A stretch of DNA of 64,000 nt from Rhodobacter sp. Har01 (GCF_020564565.1 NZ_JAJCTD010000006.1:1-64000); one strand, 5' to 3'; positions 8,778-17,805 are shown, counted from the first letter of the stretch. Made by a program: numbers and translations. Notes: generated by a model not told the origin, from the sequence alone.

Positions 8778-9773
8778 ATGAAAAGACGGACCTTCGGCGC
8801 GCTCATGGCGGGCGTGGCGCTGACTGTGGGCCTGGCCGGCGCAAGCTTCGCCCAGGACAAGCCCACGATGGGCGTGGTGGTGAAGATCGGCGGCATCCCG
8901 TGGTTCAACGCCATGGAAGCCGGCATCAAGGAGCAGGGCGAGGCGCTGGGCGTCGACGCCAGCATGATCGGCCCCACCAGCGCCGACCCGGCCCTGCAGG
9001 TGCGCGCCATCGAAGACCTGATCGCCAAGGGCGTCGACGTCATCGGCGTGGTGCCGAACGACGAGGCAGCGCTTGAGCCGGTGCTGGAAAAGGCCCGCGC
9101 GGCCGGCATCAAGGTCGTCGCCCACGAAGGCCCCGGCCTGAAGAACGTGGACTGGGATTTCGAGCTGGCCTCGGCCCAGGGCTTTGGCGAAACCCACGCC
9201 AAGCTTCTGGCCGAAAAGATGGGCGGCAAGGGCGAATACGCGGTCTTCGTCGGCAGCCTGACGGTGCCGCTGCACAACGCCTGGGCTGACTTTGCCATCG
9301 CCTACCTGACCGCCAACCACCCCGACATGAAGCTGGTCGGCGAACGCTATGGCGTCGCGGAATCGGTGGACGACAGCCGCAAGACCGCGCTGGACCTGAT
9401 GGCCGCGCACCCGGAACTGGGCGGCTTCCTGGGCTTTGGCAGCCAGGGCCCGATCGGCGCCGGCCGCGCCATCGAGGAACAGCGCAAGGTCGGCAGCGTC
9501 CATGTGATCGGGCCGTTCTCGCCCGGCCAGGGCCGCGACCTGGTGAAATCCGGCGCGATCTCGGGCGGCTTCATGTGGAACCCGAAAGAAGCCGGCAAGG
9601 TCTTCGTCACCATGGGCAAGATGCTGGTCGATGGCACCGAGATCACCGACGGCATGGACATCCCCGGCCTTGGCCCGGTGACGCCCGACGTGGAAAACCG
9701 CGACATCATCACCACCAACCTGGTGCCGATCAACGCGGAGACCGTGGACAGCCTGGCCGACATGGGCCTCTGA
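8778..9773 (+). CDS. Sugar ABC transporter periplasmic substrate-binding protein
   Basis: Cluster B sugar-binding protein (RhaS/LsrB/XylF-like, 331 residues) that delivers a sugar to the ABC permeases encoded downstream. The signal peptide is cut after SFA near residue 23. The mature part starts with a TMGVVVKIGGIPWFNAM strand typical of the family. The ATG at 8778 is preceded by GGGAGGAAG; an upstream in-frame extension lacks coding character. It is the first gene after the operator and is followed by a strong hairpin, an arrangement that usually yields more binding protein than permease. Substrate class: a monosaccharide; identity not visible. Confidence 0.92.
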   Translation: MKRRTFGALMAGVALTVGLAGASFAQDKPTMGVVVKIGGIPWFNAMEAGIKEQGEALGVDASMIGPTSADPALQVRAIEDLIAKGVDVIGVVPNDEAALEPVLEKARAAGIKVVAHEGPGLKNVDWDFELASAQGFGETHAKLLAEKMGGKGEYAVFVGSLTVPLHNAWADFAIAYLTANHPDMKLVGERYGVAESVDDSRKTALDLMAAHPELGGFLGFGSQGPIGAGRAIEEQRKVGSVHVIGPFSPGQGRDLVKSGAISGGFMWNPKEAGKVFVTMGKMLVDGTEITDGMDIPGLGPVTPDVENRDIITTNLVPINAETVDSLADMGL

Positions 9774-9785
9774 TCACCCGTGACC

Positions 9786-9814
9786 CGGGCCGGAGCAGGC
9801 GCTGCTCCGGCCCG
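9786..9814 (+). terminator. 13-bp hairpin between binding-protein and downstream genes
   Basis: Perfect 13-bp stem (9786-9798 with 9802-9814) and a 3-nt GCG loop, followed by TCTTC rather than a true T-run. Placed 12 nt after the binding-protein stop, it probably acts as a partial terminator or mRNA 3'-end stabiliser. Confidence 0.65.
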
Positions 9815-9836
9815 TCTTCATGCCTCGGGGGAAGAC

Positions 9837-10388
9837 ATGACCTTGTATCAGACGGCGCTCGATGAGTTGGGCGGGGTTTTCGCGCGGCTGGACGATGCCG
9901 CGGTAGACCGGCTGGTGGAACGGCTGGCGCAGGCGCGGCGGATCGTCGTGTTCGGCGGCGGGCGCGAGAAACTTCAGATCATGGGCTTTGCCATGCGTCT
10001 GTTCCACATGGGGCTGGACGCCGCCGTGGAAGGCGACATGACCACCCCCGCCGTGGGCAAGGGCGACGTGTTCCTTGTCACCTGCGGCCCCGGCTGGATT
10101 TCCACCGCCGAGGCGCTGATGCGCGTGGCCCGCGACGCCGGCGCTGAGGTGCAGTTCATCACCGCCCAACCCGCCGGCCGCTGTGCCGCGCTGGCCGATG
10201 GCGTGCTGCTCTTGCCGGCGCAGACCATGGCCGACGATCAGGGCACTGCCAAGACTTCGGTCCTGCCGATGGGCAGCCTGTTCGAAGGTGCCCTCTTCGT
10301 GCTGTTCGAGGTGATGGTGCTGAAGCTGAAGGCGCGGCTGTCGATCACCGCCGACGCCATGCGCGCCAACCACACCAACCTGGAATGA
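9837..10388 (+). CDS. SIS-domain sugar-phosphate isomerase (6-phospho-3-hexuloisomerase family)
   Basis: A 183-residue single SIS domain with the GGGREKLQ phosphosugar-binding entry at about residues 40-48. It also has the family C-terminus SVLPMGSLFEGALFVLFE followed by a HTNLE end typical of HxlB-type 6-phospho-3-hexuloisomerases. These interconvert a 3-keto hexulose 6-phosphate and fructose 6-phosphate. The ATG at 9837 has GGGGGAAG upstream. No hexulose-phosphate synthase partner is present, so ribulose monophosphate formaldehyde fixation is unlikely. In this operon it more likely isomerises a sugar phosphate made by the linked kinase and epimerase. Confidence 0.82.
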   Translation: MTLYQTALDELGGVFARLDDAAVDRLVERLAQARRIVVFGGGREKLQIMGFAMRLFHMGLDAAVEGDMTTPAVGKGDVFLVTCGPGWISTAEALMRVARDAGAEVQFITAQPAGRCAALADGVLLLPAQTMADDQGTAKTSVLPMGSLFEGALFVLFEVMVLKLKARLSITADAMRANHTNLE

Positions 10389-10395
10389 CCGCGCC

Positions 10396-11889
10396 GTGAC
10401 GAGTGCGCCTGCCATCCACCTGCGTCATATCTCCAAGGTCTTCGGCGGGGTCAAGGCGCTGCAGGACGTCGATTTCGACGTCGGGATGGGCGAGGTGCAT
10501 TGCCTGGCCGGCGAGAACGGCTGCGGCAAGTCCACCCTGATCAAGATCATCACCGGCGTCTACCAGCCCGAACCCGGCGCCGAGATCGAGATCTTCGGCC
10601 AGCGCTACGCCCAGATCACGCCCACGGTGGCCCGCAAGGCCGGCATCGCGGTGATCTGGCAGGACTTGGCCCTGTTCGCCGAAATGACGGTGGCCGAGAA
10701 CATCGCCTTCGAGGCGGTGCTGGGCAACCGCCCCCGCCGCGTCCGCCACGCCGAAATGCGCCGCGACGCGACGGCCGCGCTGGACCGGCTGGGGGTGCAT
10801 CTGGACCTTGATGCGCGGCTGGGCACCCTGCCCATCGCCGAGCGCCAGATGGTCGCCATCGCCCGCGCGCTGGTGGGCGAGGCGCGGCTGATCTTCATGG
10901 ACGAACCCACCGCCAGCCTGACCCAGACCGAGACCGACGCGCTTCTGTCGGTCGTCCGCACCCTGTCGGCGCAGGGCGTGACCGTCGTCTTCGTCAGCCA
11001 CCGCCTGGCCGAGGTGCTCGAGATCGCCAACCGCGTGACGGTGCTGCGCGACGGGCGGCTGGTCGGGGTCTATCTGGCCGAGGGCATGACCCAGACCCGG
11101 CTGACCGAGCTGATGACCGGCAAGACCTTCGACCAGCACGTCGCGGCGCAGGACACCGCCGCAAGCGAGCCTGTGCTCGAGGTGCAGGGTCTGACCCGCA
11201 AGGGCGAGTTTCGCGACATCAGTTTCGCCCTGCGCCGGGGCGAGGTGCTGGGCCTGACCGGCCTGATCGGCGCCGGGCGCACCGAACTGGCGCATGTCCT
11301 CTTCGGTATGACCCGGCCGGATGCCGGCACGGTCACGCTGGACGGCCGCCCGGTCCGGTTCCGCTCGAACCGCGACGCGGTGGCGGCGGGCATCGCCTAT
11401 GTCTCGGAAGACCGCCTCGCGCTGGGCCTGATCCAGCCGCAGTCGATCTCCGACAATGCCGTGCTGGCGGTGTTGAAGAAGATCACCGGCGGGGCGGGGC
11501 TGCTGTCGGATGACCGGCAGGAAGGTCTGGTGGCGCATTGGGTGCGCGAACTGGGCGTCAAGATCGGCAAGCCGGGCGATGCGATGAACACGCTTTCGGG
11601 CGGCAACCAGCAAAAGCTGGTGCTGGCCAAGTGGCTGGCGACCCAGCCGAAGGTGCTGATCCTGGATTGCCCCACGGTGGGCGTGGATGTGGGCGCCCGC
11701 GCCGGCATCTTCCGCATCGTCCGCGATCTGGCCGCCCAGGGCCTGGGCATCCTGCTGATCTCGGATGAGGTGACCGAGGTGCATTTCAACGCCGACCGCA
11801 TCCTGCACATGGCCGGCGGAAGGATCGTCGGCGAATACGATCCGCGCCAGACGCGCGTCGAGGAACTGGAGGCCGCGGTCTATGCGTAA
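10396..11889 (+). CDS. Sugar ABC transporter, duplicated ATPase
   Basis: Energising subunit of a CUT2-type sugar importer. It holds two fused ATPase halves: the first with Walker A GENGCGKST, Walker B LIFMDEPTASL and signature LPIAERQMVAIARA; the second with a degenerate Walker A GLIGAGRTE and signature LSGGNQQKLVLAKW. This asymmetry and the 497-residue length are standard for RbsA/XylG/MglA. Starts at a GTG 7 nt after the isomerase gene. It overlaps the next permease gene by 8 nt, so the transporter subunits are co-translated. Confidence 0.95.
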   Translation: MTSAPAIHLRHISKVFGGVKALQDVDFDVGMGEVHCLAGENGCGKSTLIKIITGVYQPEPGAEIEIFGQRYAQITPTVARKAGIAVIWQDLALFAEMTVAENIAFEAVLGNRPRRVRHAEMRRDATAALDRLGVHLDLDARLGTLPIAERQMVAIARALVGEARLIFMDEPTASLTQTETDALLSVVRTLSAQGVTVVFVSHRLAEVLEIANRVTVLRDGRLVGVYLAEGMTQTRLTELMTGKTFDQHVAAQDTAASEPVLEVQGLTRKGEFRDISFALRRGEVLGLTGLIGAGRTELAHVLFGMTRPDAGTVTLDGRPVRFRSNRDAVAAGIAYVSEDRLALGLIQPQSISDNAVLAVLKKITGGAGLLSDDRQEGLVAHWVRELGVKIGKPGDAMNTLSGGNQQKLVLAKWLATQPKVLILDCPTVGVDVGARAGIFRIVRDLAAQGLGILLISDEVTEVHFNADRILHMAGGRIVGEYDPRQTRVEELEAAVYA

Positions 11890-12874
11890 CTTCCTGCGCA
11901 GCTACCCGTCCGAGGCCAAGCTGCTGGTGGTGCTGCTGATCCTGTGCACCCTGCTGGCCTTCCTCACGCCCGACTTCCTGACGCTGGTCAACCTGACCAG
12001 CCTTCTGAACAACAACTCGGTCAACGTGATCTGGGCGGTGGGCCTTCTGGTGGTGCTGATCGCCGGCGGCATCGACATCTCTTTCGCCGTCGCAGCCTCG
12101 GTGGTGCAATACATCTGCGTCTACGTCTTCGCGGCCATCGGTGGCGGCAACTGGGCCATCGGCCTGATCGTCGCCGGCGGGCTGGGGATGAGCCTTGGCC
12201 TGATCAACGCCTTCCTGATCCACCAGTTCCGCATCATCTCGATCGTCGTCACCATTTCCACCTTCAACGCCTTCTTCGGGCTCTTGATGTTCATCACCTC
12301 GGGGCGGTTCCTTTATAACCTGCCGTCCTGGTGGTCCAAGGCCGTCTACCTGTGGGAAAAGGAAACCCCGCAGGGCTGGGCCGACATCCGGCTGCCGGTC
12401 GCGGTGATGGCGGTCTGCATGGTGGCGACCTGGTTCCTGATCCGCCACACCACCACCGGCCGCCAGCTTTACGCCTTTGGCGACAACCCCGAAGGCGCGC
12501 GGCGGGCGGGCATCAGCATCGGCCTGATGCAGGCCATCGCCTTCGGCTGGTGCGGCATGATGGCGGGCATCGCCGGGCTTATGCAGGCCAACATCACCAA
12601 GGAAGTGGTGCCAATGGCCCTGATCGGGCGAGAGCTGGACGTGCTGGCCGCCGTGGTGCTGGGCGGCGCGCGGCTGGGCGGCGGGCGCGGCAGCATCCTG
12701 GGCTGCTTTCTGGGCGTGGCGCTGGTCGCCGTCACCCAGAACGGGCTGAACCTGCTCGGCGTCTCGCCCTATGCCTTCAAGATGGTGGTCGGCGCCATCA
12801 TCCTGCTGGCCATCTCGACCTCGAACCTTGACCTCGCGCGCCTTGTGACGCCCAGGCGGAAGGGCCGCGAATGA
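11882..12874 (+). CDS. Sugar ABC transporter permease 1
   Basis: RbsC/XylH-type inner-membrane permease of 330 residues with eight to ten hydrophobic helices. It carries the family motif near LGGARLGGGRGSILGCFLG (about residues 260-280) that follows the AAVVLGG helix. Its start overlaps the ATPase gene and its stop overlaps the second permease (ATGA). Two different permeases imply a heterodimeric pore, as in rhamnose (RhaP/RhaQ) and autoinducer-2 (LsrC/LsrD) importers. Confidence 0.93.
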   Translation: MRNFLRSYPSEAKLLVVLLILCTLLAFLTPDFLTLVNLTSLLNNNSVNVIWAVGLLVVLIAGGIDISFAVAASVVQYICVYVFAAIGGGNWAIGLIVAGGLGMSLGLINAFLIHQFRIISIVVTISTFNAFFGLLMFITSGRFLYNLPSWWSKAVYLWEKETPQGWADIRLPVAVMAVCMVATWFLIRHTTTGRQLYAFGDNPEGARRAGISIGLMQAIAFGWCGMMAGIAGLMQANITKEVVPMALIGRELDVLAAVVLGGARLGGGRGSILGCFLGVALVAVTQNGLNLLGVSPYAFKMVVGAIILLAISTSNLDLARLVTPRRKGRE

Positions 12875-13860
12875 CCCTGCTCCAGCGCATCCGCACCGGC
12901 GCCGGCCCCGAGGTTCCGGGCCTTCTCGCCTTCCTCGCCGTGGTCATCCTGATCTTCAGCCTGACCGCCGACCGCTTCCTGTCGCTGGCGAACTTCGGCT
13001 CGATCGCCTACCAGCTGCCCGAACTGGGCCTGCTGACGCTGGCGATGCTGATCCCCATCATCAGTGGCGGGTTCAACCTGGCCATCATCTACACGGCCAA
13101 CATGGCCGGCCTCACGCTGGCCTGGGTCTTGAACCAGAACGGCGGGCCGGAGGCCGGGGTCTGGCCCTTCGTCTACGGCTCGGTGCTGGCGCTGGGCGTG
13201 GGTGCCACGGCCGGCGCGGTGATGGGCGCGGTGATCGCCTATATCGGCGCGCATCCGATCCTGGTCAGCCTTGCCATGATGATCTTCCTGCGCGGGTTGG
13301 GAGAATTCCTGACCCGCGGCGGCGACATCTCGGGCTTTCCCGACTACCTGGCCTTCCTGGGCCACGGCGCCGTCTTCGGCATCCCGGTGCCGCTGATCCT
13401 GTTCCTGGTCTGCGCGGTTCTCTGGCACATCCTGCTGACCCGCACCCGGCACGGCTTTGCCGCCCGGATGATAGGCTCGAACCTCAAGGCAACGGCCTAT
13501 TCGGGCGTGCACGTCAAGCGCACGCTGGTGCTGATCTACACCCTGTCGGGCGTGATGTGCGCCATCGCCGGCATCCTGATGCTGGCCCGCTTCAACTCGG
13601 TCCGCGTCGGCCATGGCGAGGCGCTGCTACTGGTTACCGTGCTGGCCTGTTTCCTGGGGGGCGTCGACCCCTTCGGCGGCTTTGGCCGGGTGGCGCCGGT
13701 GGTTCTGGCGCTGATCGTGCTGCAGGTGCTGTCGTCGGGCCTGAACCTGCTGGGCGCCAACCAGCACCTGTCTACCGCCGTCTGGGGCCTGTTCCTGGTG
13801 GGCGTGATGATCCTGCGCTGGGGCGCGGGCAAATGGAAAGAACGGCAGAAAAGGGAGTAG
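12871..13860 (+). CDS. Sugar ABC transporter permease 2
   Basis: Second RbsC-like permease of 329 residues, homologous to the first and overlapping it by 4 nt. Multiple membrane helices. The conserved late segment is ACFLGGVDPFGGFGRV, where a canonical permease reads VLGG(T/A)...G(G/R)G; the substitution suggests the two subunits are specialised. Ends 3 nt before the epimerase gene. Confidence 0.92.
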   Translation: MTLLQRIRTGAGPEVPGLLAFLAVVILIFSLTADRFLSLANFGSIAYQLPELGLLTLAMLIPIISGGFNLAIIYTANMAGLTLAWVLNQNGGPEAGVWPFVYGSVLALGVGATAGAVMGAVIAYIGAHPILVSLAMMIFLRGLGEFLTRGGDISGFPDYLAFLGHGAVFGIPVPLILFLVCAVLWHILLTRTRHGFAARMIGSNLKATAYSGVHVKRTLVLIYTLSGVMCAIAGILMLARFNSVRVGHGEALLLVTVLACFLGGVDPFGGFGRVAPVVLALIVLQVLSSGLNLLGANQHLSTAVWGLFLVGVMILRWGAGKWKERQKRE

Positions 13861-13863
13861 GCC

Positions 13864-14712
13864 ATGGAAGGCTTTGGCGTTCACACCAGCATGTGGACCA
13901 TGAACTGGGATCGGGCGGGGGCCGAACGGACCATTCCCGCGGCAGCCGAATACAACATGGATTTCATCGAGATCGCACTTCTGAACGCGCCCGCCGTGGA
14001 TGCGCCGCATACGAAGGCGCTTCTGAAAAAGCACAACCTGCGCGCGGTCTGCTCGCTGGGCCTGCCGCAGAAGAACTGGGCCTCGGTGAACCCCGAAGGC
14101 GCTTCTGCGCATCTGATCCAGGCCATGGACGTGGCCGCCGCGATGGGGGCCGAGGCGCTGTCGGGTGTCACCTACGGCGGCATCGGCGAACGCACCGGCG
14201 TGCCGCCGACCGAGACCGAGTATGACAACATCGCCCGCGCCCTTTGCGCCGCCGCCAAGCACGCGAAAAAGCTGGGGATCGCCTTCGGGATCGAGCCGGT
14301 GAACCGCTACGAGAACCATCTGGTCAACACCGGCTGGCAGGCCAAGTGGCTGATCGAGAAGGTGGGCGCAGACAACATCTTCATCCACCTCGACACCTAT
14401 CACATGAACATCGAGGAAAAGGGTGCCGGCAACGGCATCCTCGATGCCCGCGACTACCTGCGCTACATCCACCTGTCCGAAAGCGACCGCGGCACGCCGG
14501 GTGAGGGCACCTGCGACTGGGACGAGATCTTTGCCACCCTTGCGGCCATCGGCTTCAAGGGCGGGCTGGCGATGGAAAGCTTCATCAACATGATGCCGGA
14601 ACTGGCCTATGGCCTTGCGGTCTGGCGTCCGGTGGCGGAAAGCTTCGAGGAGGTGATGGGCAACGGCCTGCCCTTCCTGCGCAACAAGGCGAAGCAGTAT
14701 CGCCTGATCTGA
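13864..14712 (+). CDS. Ketose 3-epimerase-like TIM-barrel protein (D-tagatose/psicose 3-epimerase family)
   Basis: AP-endonuclease-2-type TIM barrel of 282 residues. The metal- and substrate-binding motifs of ketose 3-epimerases are visible: FGIEPVNRYENH (Glu ligand, about residues 142-153), FIHLDTYHMNIEEK (Asp ligand, about 176-189), IHLSESDRGTPGEG (His ligand) and LAMESF (Glu ligand near 240). It would invert C3 of a free ketose before phosphorylation. Sits 3 nt after permease 2 and 12 nt before the kinase. Hydroxypyruvate isomerase is the main alternative, but the RGTPGEG loop favours an epimerase. Confidence 0.85.
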   Translation: MEGFGVHTSMWTMNWDRAGAERTIPAAAEYNMDFIEIALLNAPAVDAPHTKALLKKHNLRAVCSLGLPQKNWASVNPEGASAHLIQAMDVAAAMGAEALSGVTYGGIGERTGVPPTETEYDNIARALCAAAKHAKKLGIAFGIEPVNRYENHLVNTGWQAKWLIEKVGADNIFIHLDTYHMNIEEKGAGNGILDARDYLRYIHLSESDRGTPGEGTCDWDEIFATLAAIGFKGGLAMESFINMMPELAYGLAVWRPVAESFEEVMGNGLPFLRNKAKQYRLI

Positions 14713-14724
14713 AGGGGCATAGGC

Positions 14725-16143
14725 TTGGGTGGCGAAGGGTCAGATGGGGCCACCGTCGCGGTTCTGGACGTCGGCAAGTCGAACGTGAAACTCTCGGCCT
14801 GCACGACCTTGGGGCATGTGGTCGAGACACTCAGCACCCCGAACCCCGTCCGCCCCGGCCCGCCTTGGGCGCATCACGACCTTGCGGCGCTGAATGCCTT
14901 TGTGCTGGACGGGCTGGCGGCGCTGTCCCGCCGTCACCCGCTGACCGATTTCGTCGCCTCGGGCCATGGCTCGGGCGGGTTGCTGGTGGGCGAAAACCCC
15001 GACGCGGGGGGCACCGGCCTGGTCCTGCCGATGGTCGATTACGAACAGCCCCTGCCGCCGGGCCTGGCCGAGGCCTACGCCCCGCAATCCGGTGGCTTTT
15101 TCGACCGCGGCTCGGCGGTGATGATGGCCGCCACCCACACCGCGCGGCAGATGTTCTGGGCCGAGACGGCGGAACCCGAACGTTTCGCGGCCGCGCGCTG
15201 GTGCCTGGGCATCCCGCAATACTGGGCCTGGCGCCTGTCGGGCGTGGCCGTCAGCGAGGCCAGCACGCTGGGCGCACAATCGCACCTCTGGAACGTCAAG
15301 GAGGCGCATTGGTCCCCCATCGTCGCCGCCCGCGGCTGGGGCCGCCTGATGCCCCCCTTCGCCCGCGCGGCCGACACCCTTGGCCCCATCCGCCCCGCGC
15401 TTTGCGCCCGCCACGGCCTGCCGCCCCTGCGCGTCCACGCCGGGGCGCATGACAGCTCGGTCAGCTTCCACCGCACCCAGGCCGCCGGCCTGTCGGACTT
15501 CGTCGGCATCTCCACCGGCACCTGGATCGTCGCCATGGCCGGCGGCATCGACCTGTCCCGCCTGGACGAGGCCCGCGGCATGACGCTGAACGCCGACATG
15601 GAAGGTGCGCCGCTTGCCGGCGCCCTGACCATGGGCGGCCGCGAATACGCCGCCGTCGCCGGGCCGCAACCGCCCGGCGCGATGGCCGATCCGGCTGTGC
15701 TTGCCGGCCTGGTCGCGCGGGGCACCTTTGCCCTGCCCACCTTCGGCAGCAACGACGGCCAGTTCCCCGGCAGCGCCGGCCGCGGCCGCCTCCACGGCCC
15801 CCCGCCCGAAATCGAAGGCGAGCGCCACGCCCTTGCCGTGCTTTCCACCGCCCTGCTGACCAAGGCCTGCGGCGACACCCTTGCCCCCGACCGACTCTGG
15901 GTGCTGGACGGCAGCTTCCTGCGCGACCCGGCCTTCGCCGGCCTTGTCGCCGCCCTGCGCCCCGGGCGCGAAACGAAGCTGAACCCCGAGACCTACGGCA
16001 TCGCCAGCGGCGCGGCCCTTCTCTGCCGCCGCGACGCAGCGCCCGTGCCGCTGGACCTGCAACCCGCCCCGGCTCTGGCGCTGCCGGGCCTGACCGACTA
16101 TGCCGCGCAATGGCACCAACTTGCCGAAGGACCCCGCAGATGA
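14725..16143 (+). CDS. FGGY-family carbohydrate kinase
   Basis: ATP-dependent sugar kinase of 472 residues with the actin-like fold: N-terminal phosphate-binding strand VAVLDVGKSNVKLSA (residues 11-25) and a central ISTGTW adenosine motif near residue 266. Nearest in appearance to the rhamnulokinase/fuculokinase side of the FGGY family. Starts at TTG (14725) after GAAGGGG; no ATG fits the family N-terminus. Its stop overlaps the aldolase start (ATGA). With an aldolase next in line it probably makes a ketose 1-phosphate. The exact substrate cannot be read from the sequence. Confidence 0.88.
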   Translation: MGGEGSDGATVAVLDVGKSNVKLSACTTLGHVVETLSTPNPVRPGPPWAHHDLAALNAFVLDGLAALSRRHPLTDFVASGHGSGGLLVGENPDAGGTGLVLPMVDYEQPLPPGLAEAYAPQSGGFFDRGSAVMMAATHTARQMFWAETAEPERFAAARWCLGIPQYWAWRLSGVAVSEASTLGAQSHLWNVKEAHWSPIVAARGWGRLMPPFARAADTLGPIRPALCARHGLPPLRVHAGAHDSSVSFHRTQAAGLSDFVGISTGTWIVAMAGGIDLSRLDEARGMTLNADMEGAPLAGALTMGGREYAAVAGPQPPGAMADPAVLAGLVARGTFALPTFGSNDGQFPGSAGRGRLHGPPPEIEGERHALAVLSTALLTKACGDTLAPDRLWVLDGSFLRDPAFAGLVAALRPGRETKLNPETYGIASGAALLCRRDAAPVPLDLQPAPALALPGLTDYAAQWHQLAEGPRR

Positions 16144-16829
16144 CCGAAGCCGAACGCGACCTCCGCACCCGCATGGTCGAAACCTGCCGCAAGATGAATT
16201 CGACCGGCCTCAACCAGGGCACCGCCGGCAACCTGTCGGCCCGCCACGGCGACGGCTTCCTGATCACCCCGTCCTCGATGCCCTATGACATCATGCAGCC
16301 CGAGGACATCGTCGACATGGCCTGGGACGGCACCTATGCCGGCCGCCGCCCCAGCTCGGAATGGCGCTTCCACCGCGACATCCTCAAGGCCCGCCCCGAC
16401 GTGGACGTGGTGCTGCACTGCCACTCCACCTACGCCACCTCCGTCGCCTGCCACCACCGCACCATCCCCGCCTTCCACTACATGGTCGGCGTGATGGGCG
16501 GCACCACGCTGCGCTGTGCGGCCTACGCCACCTTCGGCACCCAGGCCCTGTCCGACGCCGCCATCGAGGCGCTGCAGGACCGCAAGGCCTGCCTTCTGGG
16601 CCAGCACGGCCAGATCTCGCTTGGCAAGACGCTGGACGCCGCCCTCTGGATGGCCGTCGAAGTGGAGACCCTCGCCCGCATGTACCAGCAGGCCTGCGTG
16701 CTGGGCGAACCCCCGGTCCTGTCGGATGAGGAGATGGCCCGCGTCATCGCCCAGATGCAGCGGATGAGCTACGGCCTTGGCCCCGAGGAAGAAGGGTCGA
16801 ACGACGTCGCCCGCCCGCGCAAAGCCTAG
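16140..16829 (+). CDS. Class II aldolase (L-fuculose-phosphate aldolase family)
   Basis: Zinc-dependent aldolase/adducin-fold enzyme of 229 residues. It has the catalytic Glu in SEWRFHRDIL (about residue 79), zinc ligands HCHS (about 98-100) and the third His in LGQHGQIS near 160. It would split a ketose 1-phosphate into dihydroxyacetone phosphate and an aldehyde. Start at 16140 overlaps the kinase stop and has GAAGGA upstream. Last gene of the sugar operon. Its stop codon shares a CTAG with the stop of the convergent rlmH. Confidence 0.9.
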   Translation: MTEAERDLRTRMVETCRKMNSTGLNQGTAGNLSARHGDGFLITPSSMPYDIMQPEDIVDMAWDGTYAGRRPSSEWRFHRDILKARPDVDVVLHCHSTYATSVACHHRTIPAFHYMVGVMGGTTLRCAAYATFGTQALSDAAIEALQDRKACLLGQHGQISLGKTLDAALWMAVEVETLARMYQQACVLGEPPVLSDEEMARVIAQMQRMSYGLGPEEEGSNDVARPRKA

Positions 16830-17296
16830 ATGCGGTGATAGGGCGATCCGGCCAGGATCGTCGCCGCGCGGTACAGCTGTTCCGCCAGCATCACCCGCAC
16901 CAGCAGGTGAGGCCAGACCATCCGCCCGAAGCTGATCGCCAGGTCGGCCCGGTCCCGCAGCGCCGGGTCGATGCCATCGGCCCCGCCGATGACAAAGGCC
17001 GCGTCCTGCCGCCCGGCATCGCGCCAGGCGGCCAGTTGGGCGGCGAACTCGGGCGAGGACAGCACCTTGCCCCGCTCATCCAGCACGCAAAGCGCGGCCC
17101 CCGCCGGGACCACCCGCGCCAGCAGGGCCCCTTCGCTGGCCATCCCGCCGCCGCGCTTGTCCTCGACCTCGTGTTCTTCCGCCGGGCCAAGGCCCAGGGC
17201 GCGGCCGGTCTTGCCCAGCCGGTCCAGATAGTCATCCACCAAAGCGCGCTCGGGGCCGGCCCTCAGCCGCCCCACCGCGCAGAGGTGCAGCCGCAT
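16826..17296 (-). CDS. rlmH: 23S rRNA pseudouridine-1915 N3-methyltransferase RlmH
   Basis: SPOUT-class methyltransferase that methylates pseudouridine 1915 in helix 69 of 23S rRNA. The 156-residue product has the knot motif VIGGADGIDP (about residues 102-111) and the invariant C-terminus ending AGSPYHRI. The ATG at 17296 gives the usual length. It overlaps the rsfS stop by 1 nt, and the rsfS-rlmH order is widely conserved in bacteria. Confidence 0.95.
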   Translation of the reverse strand: MRLHLCAVGRLRAGPERALVDDYLDRLGKTGRALGLGPAEEHEVEDKRGGGMASEGALLARVVPAGAALCVLDERGKVLSSPEFAAQLAAWRDAGRQDAAFVIGGADGIDPALRDRADLAISFGRMVWPHLLVRVMLAEQLYRAATILAGSPYHRI

Positions 17297-17790
17297 CAGC
17301 CCGGCTGCGACAGGCTGCGCGCCCCGGCCACCTGCCCGGCCGGCAACCACATCTTCTCAAGCTGGTAGAACTCGCGCACTTCGGGGCGGAAGACGTGGAC
17401 GATGACGTCGCCGGTGTCGATCAGCACCCAGTCGCCGGTCTCCTTCCCCTCCATCTTGGCGTTCATCCCGAAGGTCTGCTTCATCCGGTCGGCCAGCTTT
17501 TCGCTGATCGCGGCCACTTGCCGCGACGACCGGCCGGAACAGATCACCATGTAATCCGCCACGTCCGACCGGCCGCGCAGGTCGATCTGGACGATGTCCT
17601 CGGCCTTGTCGTCATCGACCGACTCCAGCACGGCCTGAAGAACCTGCTCCGGGGTGAAAGTCTCGGGCAGCCGCGACCGGCTGGCCCGGGGTCCGACCGG
17701 CAAACCGGTCGCGGGGTCAGAGTGAGACAGGAGTATGTCCTCCGAAAATGCGCGCAAACCCCGCGCCGGGCCTTTCCGGCAGGGTAACAC
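17296..17790 (-). CDS. rsfS: Ribosome silencing factor RsfS
   Basis: Binds ribosomal protein uL14 and blocks subunit joining in starvation. The core runs from about residue 45 (TPEQVLQAVLESVDDDKAEDIVQIDL) through DYMVICSGRSSRQVAAIS to GDVIVHVFRPEVREFYQLEKMW. The start is uncertain. The GTG at 17790 adds about 40 poorly conserved residues; a strong GGAGG (minus strand, near 17735-17739) sits just upstream of the core but is followed only by a CTG. The family is normally about 105-130 residues, so translation may begin inside the listed span. Confidence 0.9.
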   Translation of the reverse strand: MLPCRKGPARGLRAFSEDILLSHSDPATGLPVGPRASRSRLPETFTPEQVLQAVLESVDDDKAEDIVQIDLRGRSDVADYMVICSGRSSRQVAAISEKLADRMKQTFGMNAKMEGKETGDWVLIDTGDVIVHVFRPEVREFYQLEKMWLPAGQVAGARSLSQPG

Positions 17791-17805
17791 CCCGGCCCCG
17801 CAATC

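Noticed and set aside
9837..10388. Ribulose monophosphate pathway for formaldehyde
   Set aside because: The SIS protein resembles HxlB but no hexulose-6-phosphate synthase is present, and the gene sits inside a sugar import operon.
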